Shown piece after piece: positions 26,590-33,553 of a DNA stretch of 64,000 nucleotides. Every line of letters begins with the position of its first letter. Positions within the stretch are counted from its first letter, which is position 1. Source of the DNA: Kordia sp. SMS9 (GTDB taxonomy: Bacteria; Bacteroidota; Bacteroidia; Flavobacteriales; Flavobacteriaceae); the NCBI RefSeq assembly GCF_003352465.1, contig NZ_CP031153.1:2222465-2286464 (forward strand). Direction: 5' to 3'. The position numbers were made by a program, and so were the translations under genes. The notes under the pieces are model-generated. The model had not been told where the DNA came from, searched no databases, and saw nothing but the letters and a program-made list of their open reading frames with translations.

Positions 26590-27387
26590 TTATGTAAGAT
26601 TTTGCGGTATTGAGCAGACTGGAATTGGAATCATTTTATGTTGGTTCGCAGTATTATATCTTTTGTAAATTTTGAACACTTCTTGTTGTCTTCCAGTAAA
26701 GTCTTCGATTGTTTTTCCTGCATCGTCCATACGCATTGCCCACTCTAACTCGTCGTAGTTCGCGCCAATCTGGTCTTCATCGCTTCGGGCATCGCCAAAC
26801 AAACCATCAGATGGCGCTGCTTTCATAATAGATTCTGGCACTTTTAAAGCGTCTCCTAATTGATATACTTCGCTTTTCATTAAGTCAGCAATTGGACTTA
26901 AATCTACACCGCCATCACCATATTTAGTATAAAAACCTACGCCAAAATCTTCTACTTTATTTCCAGTTCCTGCCACCAATCTTCCTAGTAAACCAGCGTG
27001 ATAATACAATGTAGTCATACGTAAACGCGCTCTGGTGTTTGCTAGTGCCATGTCAACGGTTGCTTGAGCGCCTTCCAAAGAAACTTCTGTTTTAAACTCT
27101 TCAAAAACGGGCGTCAAATCTACACGCGTATCCGTGACATTGTCAAAACGTTCTTTCAATTGTTTGATATGTTCCTGCGCACGCGTCACGTGACTTTTTG
27201 CTTGATGAATTGGCATTTCAATACATAATGTTGGCAATCCTGTTTTCGCACATAAAGAAGACGTTACTGCCGAGTCAATTCCACCCGAAACTCCTACAAC
27301 AAATCCATTCACTCTTGCGTTGGTAGCGTACTCTTTTAACCATGCTACAATATGGTCTATAACCTTGTCAGTTTGCATATTTTTCAA
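26590..27387 (-). CDS. nadE: NH3-dependent NAD(+) synthetase
   Basis: 265 aa. Amidates nicotinate adenine dinucleotide to NAD using ATP and ammonia, in the cytosol. The PP-loop is GVSGGIDSAVTSSL (33-46); VAGTGNKVEDFGVGFYTKYGD holds substrate-binding residues, and APSDGLFGDARSDEDQIG the P2 loop. Lacks a glutaminase domain, so it is the ammonia-dependent type. The N-terminal Met could be at 27387 or three codons later (MQTDKV). Divergent from gldB across 101 bases. Confidence 0.93.
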   Translation of the reverse strand: MKNMQTDKVIDHIVAWLKEYATNARVNGFVVGVSGGIDSAVTSSLCAKTGLPTLCIEMPIHQAKSHVTRAQEHIKQLKERFDNVTDTRVDLTPVFEEFKTEVSLEGAQATVDMALANTRARLRMTTLYYHAGLLGRLVAGTGNKVEDFGVGFYTKYGDGGVDLSPIADLMKSEVYQLGDALKVPESIMKAAPSDGLFGDARSDEDQIGANYDELEWAMRMDDAGKTIEDFTGRQQEVFKIYKRYNTANQHKMIPIPVCSIPQNLT

Positions 27388-27409
27388 TTTTTTTACAAGA
27401 TAAAAAAAG

Positions 27410-27417
27410 TAACTTTG
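27410..27417 (+). promoter_or_regulatory. Putative -7 box for the gldBC operon
   Basis: TAACTTTG matches TAnnTTTG and lies 72 bases before the gldB ATG in the nadE-gldB divergent gap. No clear -33 motif at standard spacing. Confidence 0.35.
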
Positions 27418-27488
27418 CAGTCAAAGACAGTTGCGTAATAAAATTTATAGGTAGAAGTTGCGTTACTTTATCGAGTGATATAAAAATT

Positions 27489-28442
27489 ATGATAAAAAAG
27501 CTAGTGTATCTGTGTGTATTATTGGTCATTGGATGTGCCAAAGAAAATTCGCTTGAAAAAGAAATTGCGGCAATTCCGTTAGATGTAAATGTCGTTCGTT
27601 TTGATCAAGTTTTTTTAGATGCAACACCATCCGACTTGCCAAAACTAAAAAAAGCATATCCGTTATTTTTTCCAAGCAATGTTCCTGATTCTACATGGAT
27701 TTACACCATGAATGATCCTTTACAAAAAGAATTGAAAACAGAGATTGATGCTGTTTTTTCAGACTTTGCATCTGTACATCGCAATATGAAGTCCGTCTTG
27801 CAACATATAGCGTTTTACTTTCCCGAATACAAGACGCCAAAAGTATTTACGGTAACTTCTGAAGATTATCGCAAAAAAGTCATTCTGCTTAAAGATAAAA
27901 TTCTAATTGCACTCAATATATATTTAGGAGCAGATCATCCATTTTATGAAGGTATTCAGCAATACATTTCGCATAATTTTGAAAAAGAAATGATTCCTGT
28001 GGATATTGCTACAGAGTTTGCCTTTACTCAAGTGCCGCCTTTACGGGAACGTTCTTTTTTAGGGAAAATGATTTACTATGGAAAAATACAATATATTACG
28101 TCATTATTAGTGCCAAAAGTAAGTACAGCAATGCAATTTGGATATACAAAACAGCAAGCAAATTGGGCATCAGTAAATGAAACGCAAATTTGGACGCACT
28201 TTATTGAAAAAGATTTGTTGTATAGCACGGATCAAAAATTAGAGGCGCGTTTTTTGAATGTAGCGCCATTCTCCAAATTTTATTTAGCCTTAGACAACGA
28301 ATCTCCAGGTGGAATTGGTCGCTTTATAGGATATCGTATTGTGAAAGCATATATGGAAAATAATGATGTATCTTTGCAAAATCTTTTGGGGAAATCTTCC
28401 AAAGAAATATTTAACAATTCAAAGTACAAACCAAAGAAATAA
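27489..28442 (+). CDS. gldB: Gliding motility lipoprotein GldB
   Basis: 317 aa. Lipoprotein signal MIKKLVYLCVLLVIGC (Cys16). Features of GldB are visible: NVVRFDQVFLDATPSDLPKL, YPLFFPSNVPDSTW and the C-terminal GIGRFIGYRIVKAYMENN. GldB is required for gliding in Flavobacterium; its biochemical role is unsettled, although the GRFIGYRIVKAY-type motif recalls the zinc-protease-like DUF2268 group. Its TAA overlaps the gldC ATG (TAATG), indicating translational coupling. Together with the T9SS cargo at 16053 it points to a gliding-type flavobacterium. Confidence 0.93.
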   Translation: MIKKLVYLCVLLVIGCAKENSLEKEIAAIPLDVNVVRFDQVFLDATPSDLPKLKKAYPLFFPSNVPDSTWIYTMNDPLQKELKTEIDAVFSDFASVHRNMKSVLQHIAFYFPEYKTPKVFTVTSEDYRKKVILLKDKILIALNIYLGADHPFYEGIQQYISHNFEKEMIPVDIATEFAFTQVPPLRERSFLGKMIYYGKIQYITSLLVPKVSTAMQFGYTKQQANWASVNETQIWTHFIEKDLLYSTDQKLEARFLNVAPFSKFYLALDNESPGGIGRFIGYRIVKAYMENNDVSLQNLLGKSSKEIFNNSKYKPKK

Positions 28443-28780
28443 TGGCGAAAAAAATGACGTCCGAAATAAAAATTGCAGTGACCGTTGATGAAAATAATGT
28501 TCCAGAAGCTATCAATTGGACCGCAAAAGATGGTGGTATCGAAAATGAAGATTCCAAAGCAGTAATGTTATCTGTTTGGGATCATAAAGCGCAAGAAAGT
28601 TTACGAATCGACTTGTGGACGAAAGACATGCCTGTGGACGAAATGAAAGTGTTTTATCACCAAACCTTAGTGTCGATGGCACGCACATTTCAACGTGCAA
28701 CCAACGACGAAAAAATGAGCGCAACCATGCTGGATTTCTGTGATTACTTTGCGGAGAAATTAGAGATTGTAAAGAAATAG
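28442..28780 (+). CDS. gldC: Gliding motility protein GldC
   Basis: 112 aa, cytoplasmic, no signal. EIKIAVTVDENNVPEAINW, SVWDHKAQESLRIDLWTKDM and MLDFCDYFAEK are characteristic of GldC, a small partner always encoded with GldB. Start codon overlaps the gldB stop. A 29-bp minisatellite follows directly at about 28803-28952. Confidence 0.93.
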   Translation: MAKKMTSEIKIAVTVDENNVPEAINWTAKDGGIENEDSKAVMLSVWDHKAQESLRIDLWTKDMPVDEMKVFYHQTLVSMARTFQRATNDEKMSATMLDFCDYFAEKLEIVKK

Positions 28781-28802
28781 AATACTGTATTTGAAGAACG
28801 TT

Positions 28803-28952
28803 GAATTGAGAAAAGTCAATTGAGCAAAGTCAAATTGAGAAAAAACAATTGAGCGAAGTCGAATCAAGAAAAGTCAATTGAGCGCAGTCGAAACAAGGAT
28901 AGTCAATTGAGCGGAGTCGAATCAAGAAAAGTCAATTGAGCGGAGTCGAAAT
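28803..28952. repeat. 29-bp minisatellite downstream of gldC
   Basis: CAATTGAGC starts at 28817, 28846, 28875, 28904 and 28933, an exact 29-base period. Consensus unit opens CAATTGAGCGnAGTCGAAtC and closes AAGAAAAGT. A half-unit precedes the array. The first unit is the most diverged. There are no spacers, so it is not a CRISPR. It fills the space between the convergent genes gldC and the DUF5995 gene. Confidence 0.9.
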
Positions 28953-29705
28953 TCAATCTTTCTCCAAAATCTCAATTCTCGATCTAATATTCCCTGTTTC
29001 TTCGATTCTAATAATCTTAAACAAGAAGCGAATCAAAAACCCAGGATTGATAACAATATTAGCTTTTTTAACCACTTTTGCATCGCGTTCTTGAATCAGT
29101 TGTGACCAATCGGTTTCTGGCGAACTCGCGAGTAATTTTGCGTATTTCCAAGCGCCATCTCTGGCAAGTTTCATGCTGAAATCAATCAGAATCATATCAA
29201 ACTTTTCTGTGACTTTAATGATTTTAGCTAAAAACGTCCATATCAATGACAATTCTTTTTGCACATCGTTGACCAATTCACTCAAAATGACATTAATCTT
29301 ATTAAAATCATCTTCCAAATCGTTAATGTCTTTTCCTTTCATCACTTCCGCAGCAGCGATTCCTAAATCCAAATTGATATGTGCGTTCATTCCTAATAAT
29401 AAATGTTGCAACACTAGCAACCAATAACTATCTGCTTTTTCAAAGGCAATTTGCCATGATTCCGTTGGTTTTGCGCCGCTTTTAAATTCTGAATACGCTT
29501 GTAAATAACGATTCGCAAAAATAACATCCAACCTTTCCATACGCGGATTGTCATCAAAAAAATCATTCGCAATACCTTCTTTCACTTTGCAAGTTACTTT
29601 ATGATACAAAGCCGCGAAATAGCCCATTGTACTAGGTTTTTCTTTAGTTTCTTGAATAATTTGGTCTAAAAACGAAATCACTTCGTCAATCGTAGTTGCT
29701 TGCAT
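28953..29705 (-). CDS. DUF5995 family protein
   Basis: 250 aa, cytoplasmic, helical. TMGYFAALYHKVTCKVKEGI, PRMERLDVIFANRYLQAY, and LVLQHLLLGMNAHINLDLGIAAA (a conserved His/Asn/Asp helix) match the DUF5995 family. The conserved H and D residues suggest a metal-binding helical bundle, but no reaction is known. Its stop codon region abuts the 29-bp minisatellite. Confidence 0.8.
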   Translation of the reverse strand: MQATTIDEVISFLDQIIQETKEKPSTMGYFAALYHKVTCKVKEGIANDFFDDNPRMERLDVIFANRYLQAYSEFKSGAKPTESWQIAFEKADSYWLLVLQHLLLGMNAHINLDLGIAAAEVMKGKDINDLEDDFNKINVILSELVNDVQKELSLIWTFLAKIIKVTEKFDMILIDFSMKLARDGAWKYAKLLASSPETDWSQLIQERDAKVVKKANIVINPGFLIRFLFKIIRIEETGNIRSRIEILEKD

Positions 29706-29854
29706 GGTTGTAATTTTGGTCTCCTAAAAGTATAAAATTCTGAGAAGGCTGAAAAGGAAGTGCTGTTTTTTACGACTTATTATGAAGTATTGAGAAGTTA
29801 GTAATAAGCATTCAGAAGTTTCAAATGGACGAATCAACAAATAACAAATAACTA

Positions 29855-30181
29855 ATGAACATCTTATGTATCTACAACGCAAAGTCAGGGAAACTCAATG
29901 GTATACTTGATATAGCGCACAAAATCATCAGTCCGAAAAGCTATCCATGTAACTTATGTGCGATGACGCATGATACTTTTTCGGAAAATGATTTATGGAA
30001 GGAATTTAAAAAGAATACTTCGCTTTCGCTAGAATTTTTACACAGCGACGAATTTGAACAGCAATTTTCTCAAGAAAAGTTTCGCTATCCAATCATTCTA
30101 TTGAAAAATGATCAAAAAGTAACAGAATGGATTTCGAAAGAAACCATAGAAAAAAATAGAAACAACAACGGAGTTGATTGA
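29855..30181 (+). CDS. Hypothetical protein, 108 aa
   Basis: Starts MNILCIYNAKSGKLNGILDI and has SPKSYPCNLCAMTHDTFSEN with two cysteines (C-x2-C), then an acidic middle and a strand PIILLKNDQKVTEWIS. No signal peptide or catalytic motif that I recognise. Short homologues of this style exist in Bacteroidota and cyanobacteria without known function. Converges with engB (23-base gap). Confidence 0.6.
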   Translation: MNILCIYNAKSGKLNGILDIAHKIISPKSYPCNLCAMTHDTFSENDLWKEFKKNTSLSLEFLHSDEFEQQFSQEKFRYPIILLKNDQKVTEWISKETIEKNRNNNGVD

Positions 30182-30204
30182 ATTGATAGAATCCAAAGCA
30201 AAGA

Positions 30205-30813
30205 CTACGAATTTTTCAAATCCTGATTGATTTGTCCGATGAAATCCAAGACTTCCTCACGACCAATCGCTTTCGAAGAGGATGTCACAAAATACTGTGG
30301 TACTTCTTCCCAAACATCTTCCAATAACTTAGCTTTGTACTTCTCAACGTGTGTGTCAATCTGCGACGGGCGCAACTTATCAGCTTTGGTGAAAATAATG
30401 CAAAACGGAATCTGATTTTCGCCCAACCATTGCATAAATTCCAAATCTATATTTTGCGGATCGTGACGAATATCCACCAACACAAATCCACAAACCAATT
30501 GGGTGCGTTTTCTAAAATATTCGGTAATAAACTTTTGAAAAACTTTCTTCGAGCTTTTAGAAACACGTGCGTATCCATAACCAGGTAAATCGACCAAAAA
30601 CCACTCGTCATTAATCTTAAAATGATTGATCAATTGTGTTTTTCCAGGTCTTCCCGAAGTCTTTGCCAAACTTTTACGCTGCGTCAACATATTGATCAAT
30701 GAAGATTTTCCAACATTCGAGCGACCAATAAACGCATACTCTGGAATTGGGTTTTTTGGACATTTGGCAACGTCCGAATTGCTCATTACGAATTCGGCAG
30801 ATTTAATCTTCAT
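30205..30813 (-). CDS. engB: Ribosome biogenesis GTP-binding protein YihA/YsxC
   Basis: 202-aa TrmE-Era-like GTPase needed for 50S subunit assembly. G1 is GRSNVGKSSL (30-39), G2 lies in SGRPGKTQ, G3 is VDLPGYG, G4 is FTKADKL, G5 is VTSSSKAIG. Size is normal. The alpha/beta hydrolase gene lies 11 bases upstream on the same strand, so both are in one operon. Confidence 0.95.
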   Translation of the reverse strand: MKIKSAEFVMSNSDVAKCPKNPIPEYAFIGRSNVGKSSLINMLTQRKSLAKTSGRPGKTQLINHFKINDEWFLVDLPGYGYARVSKSSKKVFQKFITEYFRKRTQLVCGFVLVDIRHDPQNIDLEFMQWLGENQIPFCIIFTKADKLRPSQIDTHVEKYKAKLLEDVWEEVPQYFVTSSSKAIGREEVLDFIGQINQDLKNS

Positions 30814-30824
30814 AAAAAATCAGT

Positions 30825-31589
30825 TTAAAAATTACGCTTGGTCAGCCAATCTTGCAGACATGTATTAAATTCCTCTGGATGTTCCATCATAGGCGCGTGC
30901 CCACATTTATCAATCCAATACAAGTCAGAATCTGGTAACAATTCGTGAAACTCTTCTGCTACTTTTGGAGGTGTTACGGTATCATTCTTTCCCCAAATAA
31001 TTCCCGTAGGAACATTCATTTTTGGCAAATCTTTTCCCATATTATGACGAATCGCACTTTTTGCAATCGCCAAGGTTTTTACCAACTTACTACGGTCATT
31101 TACTGTAGCAAACACTTCATCTACAATCTCTTTGGTTGCAACCGCTGGATCGTAAAAAACATCTTCGCTTTTCTTTTTAATAAACTCATAATCGCCACGT
31201 TTTGGGTATCCATCACCCATGGCACTTTCATACAAGCCAGAACTTCCTGTAATCACCAAACCTTTGACCAATTCAGGATACAATTTTGTAGTTAACAAGC
31301 CAATATGTCCGCCAAGTGAATTGCCGAGTAAAATTACTTTATCGAGTTCTTTATGTAAAATAAACTCTTTGACATACTTCGCAAAATTCTTTACGGTTGT
31401 CTTCAAAAGTGGCTTTGTGTAAATAGGTAATTCTGGAATTAAAACCTTGTAACCTTTTGCTGAAAAATTCTCGGTAACGGCTTCAAAATTACTCAAACCA
31501 CCCATCAATCCATGCAAAATAACGATCGGTGTACCTTCTCCTAATTCGAGATAATTAAATTTCCCTTCCTTTTTAAAGCTTTCTTTCAT
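30825..31589 (-). CDS. Alpha/beta hydrolase
   Basis: 254 aa, no signal. Oxyanion segment VILHGLMGG (23-31), nucleophile elbow GNSLGGH with Ser91, acid Asp in GKNDTVTPP, and His in KCGHAPMMEHP complete the triad. Substrate not predictable from sequence; related enzymes are esterases or C-C hydrolases. First gene of the operon with engB. Confidence 0.9.
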   Translation of the reverse strand: MKESFKKEGKFNYLELGEGTPIVILHGLMGGLSNFEAVTENFSAKGYKVLIPELPIYTKPLLKTTVKNFAKYVKEFILHKELDKVILLGNSLGGHIGLLTTKLYPELVKGLVITGSSGLYESAMGDGYPKRGDYEFIKKKSEDVFYDPAVATKEIVDEVFATVNDRSKLVKTLAIAKSAIRHNMGKDLPKMNVPTGIIWGKNDTVTPPKVAEEFHELLPDSDLYWIDKCGHAPMMEHPEEFNTCLQDWLTKRNF

Positions 31590-31872
31590 TAATGGTTGTC
31601 AGTTTTTTAACAAGAGACAAATATAGGCATTTCGGAATTATAAAAACGCTTTTTTTTTAATGTCTCAAAAAATAGCAAAACATCATCAAAATACCTAATA
31701 AAAGTAGTTCTGTGTTTTCAAAAACCCACTTTCAACACGTTGATTTTTACCGTAATTACGGGTTTTTTGACCAAAAAACAGAAAAACTTATCAACAAAGT
31801 GGTAAAATGTGGTAAAATGTGGTAATTTTTTCAATATATTTGAATCTTATAATAGGTAAACCAAATTCTCAC
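31590..31872 (+). promoter_or_regulatory. dcw operon control region
   Basis: Leader of the dcw cluster. It contains the 8-bp inverted repeat AAAAACCC (31720-31727) / GGGTTTTT (31760-31767), a 12-base palindrome CCGTAATTACGG (31750-31761), three GTGGTAAAAT-type direct repeats (31799-31828) and a -7 box TATATTTG (31835-31842). The transcript would start near 31850. Confidence 0.6.
31799..31828 (+). promoter_or_regulatory. MraZ box: three 10-bp direct repeats
   Basis: GTGGTAAAAT at 31799 and 31809, and GTGGTAATTT at 31819, in perfect 10-base register. MraZ is known to bind tandem GTGGG-like direct repeats ahead of its own gene. The array ends 6 bases before the -7 box, so it would cover the -33 region and allow autorepression of the dcw operon. 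Confidence 0.75.
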
Positions 31873-32340
31873 GTGATAAATCTAATCGGAACATACGAAT
31901 GTAAAGTTGACGCCAAAGGGCGAATGCTGGTTCCTGCGGGTTTAAAAAAGCAGTTGTCTCCAATTTTAGAACAAGGTTTTGTCATCAAAGAAGGGTTGTT
32001 CGGTTCCTGTTTAGAATTGCATCCGATGAGCGAATGGGATTCCGTGACACAAAAACTAAACAAATTGAACCGTTTTAAAAAGAAAAATGTCGATTTCATT
32101 CGAAGATTTAACAAAGGTGTTCGCATGGTAGATATTGACGCCGCAGGAAGATTGCTGATTCCGAAAGACTTAGTGGTTTTTGCAGGCATCAAAAAAGAAA
32201 TCGTATTGTCGTCCGCAATCAACATTATAGAAATTTGGGATAAAGATCAATACAATGCAGCAACAGACGATACCGATATTGACATAGGAGATTTGGCTGA
32301 AGATGTAATGGGAAATGACGACGGCGATGGAATATCATAA
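31873..32340 (+). CDS. mraZ: Transcriptional regulator MraZ
   Basis: 155 aa from GTG 31873 (MINLIGTYECKVDAKGRMLV), the conserved start; a longer frame to 31819 would run through the MraZ box and the -7 element. Two SpoVT/AbrB-like repeats: about 6-50 (GTYECKVDAKGRMLVPAGLK) and 75-120 (MVDIDAAGRLLIPKDLV), each with the DxxGR motif. DNA-binding autorepressor of the dcw operon; in other bacteria its activity is offset by RsmH, the next gene here. Acidic Asp-rich tail. Confidence 0.93.
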   Translation: MINLIGTYECKVDAKGRMLVPAGLKKQLSPILEQGFVIKEGLFGSCLELHPMSEWDSVTQKLNKLNRFKKKNVDFIRRFNKGVRMVDIDAAGRLLIPKDLVVFAGIKKEIVLSSAINIIEIWDKDQYNAATDDTDIDIGDLAEDVMGNDDGDGIS

Positions 32341-33223
32341 TCCTGTATTGCTGAAAGAAACGGTTGACGGACTCAACATCAAAGAAGATGGTGTCTATGT
32401 GGATGTCACTTTTGGTGGAGGCGGACATTCGAAAGAAATTTTGAATCGCTTAGGAGAACATGGAAAACTATATGCATTCGATCAAGATCAAGATGCGCTT
32501 GACAATGCAATTGACGATCCGCGATTTACGCTGATCAATCAAAATTTTAGACATCTTAAAAAGTTCTTACGCTTTTATGGAGTGCGAAAAGTAGATGGAA
32601 TTCTGGGTGATTTTGGCGTGTCATCACATCAGTTTGACGTGGCAGAACGCGGTTTTTCATTGCGCTTTACAGCAGATTTAGACATGCGCATGGATCAAGA
32701 AAGTGAACTTTCAGCGGATCACGTTGTAAATGAATATGATGAAAATGACCTGCGATCAATCCTGTTTTTATATGGTGAAGTGCGAAATGCCAAAGCAATT
32801 GCTGCGCAGATCGTTTCCGCAAGAGCGGAAGCACCAATTCGTACAACAGAAGCCTTGCGAGAAGCCTTGCAGCGATTTTTGCCAAAACACCGAGAACACA
32901 AAGTGCTGGCGCAAATCTATCAGGCAATTCGCATTGAAGTGAATCAAGAAATAGAAGTCTTAAAGGAGTTTCTAGTGCAAACGCAAGAAATTTTAGAAAA
33001 AGGCGGACGATTAAGCTTGATCAGTTACCATTCACTCGAAGATCGTTTGGTAAAACGATTTATCCGAAATGGACTCTTTGAAGGCGAACCAGAAAAAGAT
33101 TTTTATGGTAGAGTAGAAGTGCCTTTTAAAAAAGTGGGGAAATTAATTGTTCCATCACAAGAAGAAATAAAAACAAACAACAGAGCGCGCAGCGCAAAAC
33201 TAAGAATAGCAGAACGTCTGTAA
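32327..33223 (+). CDS. rsmH: 16S rRNA (cytosine(1402)-N(4))-methyltransferase
   Basis: 298 aa from ATG 32327 (MEYHNPVLLKETVDGL), the usual N-terminus; an in-frame ATG at 32315 would add four residues. Both starts overlap the mraZ end. SAM-binding motif VDVTFGGGGHSKEIL, GILGDFGVSSHQFD and the C-terminal SYHSLEDRLVKRF are the family hallmarks. It modifies C1402 of 16S rRNA and is the conserved partner of mraZ at the head of dcw clusters. Confidence 0.95.
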   Translation: MEYHNPVLLKETVDGLNIKEDGVYVDVTFGGGGHSKEILNRLGEHGKLYAFDQDQDALDNAIDDPRFTLINQNFRHLKKFLRFYGVRKVDGILGDFGVSSHQFDVAERGFSLRFTADLDMRMDQESELSADHVVNEYDENDLRSILFLYGEVRNAKAIAAQIVSARAEAPIRTTEALREALQRFLPKHREHKVLAQIYQAIRIEVNQEIEVLKEFLVQTQEILEKGGRLSLISYHSLEDRLVKRFIRNGLFEGEPEKDFYGRVEVPFKKVGKLIVPSQEEIKTNNRARSAKLRIAERL

Positions 33224-33225
33224 AC

Positions 33226-33546
33226 ATGAAGAAACAAAGTATATATGACATACTCAAAGGGAAGTTTCTCATTAAAGATGATGCGATCAAAAATTGGCGC
33301 TTCATTCTTTTTGCTTCCTTTTTAGCGTTGATTATGATTGCAAGTTCGCATTGGGCAGATGAAAAAGTACACAAAATTGCAAGGCTGAACGATCAAGTAA
33401 AAGAACTGAAAAGTGAATTTGTAGAAACGCGGACGACCTTGCAACAACTAAAACTAGAATCGTATATCACAGAAAAAGTTGCCAAAAGCGGATTGGCACC
33501 ATCAGAAAATCCGCCAAAAAAAATTAGAGTAACGTCACAACAATAA
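33226..33546 (+). CDS. ftsL: FtsL-like division protein
   Basis: 106 aa, single membrane helix (about 25-43, WRFILFASFLALIMIASS) followed by a coiled coil (about 52-80, IARLNDQVKELKSEFVETR) and a short tail. This is the Bacteroidota FtsL-type layout, between rsmH (2-base gap) and the PBP (7-base gap). It is predicted to bridge FtsQ/FtsB-type proteins to the FtsWI synthase. Sequence is poorly conserved, so the symbol depends on position and topology. Confidence 0.85.
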   Translation: MKKQSIYDILKGKFLIKDDAIKNWRFILFASFLALIMIASSHWADEKVHKIARLNDQVKELKSEFVETRTTLQQLKLESYITEKVAKSGLAPSENPPKKIRVTSQQ

Positions 33547-33553
33547 ACAACAA

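Noticed and set aside
28803..28952. Possible CRISPR array
   Set aside because: Units are contiguous with a 29-base period and no spacers; no cas genes in the window.
30349..30588. Plus-strand ORFs within engB and the hydrolase gene
   Set aside because: Shadows of clearly identified minus-strand genes.
31819..31872. Upstream extension of mraZ to 31819
   Set aside because: It would translate the MraZ box and the -7 promoter element, and the conserved N-terminus begins at GTG 31873.
32667..32927. Minus-strand ORFs within rsmH
   Set aside because: Antisense to a gene with all family motifs; no independent support.
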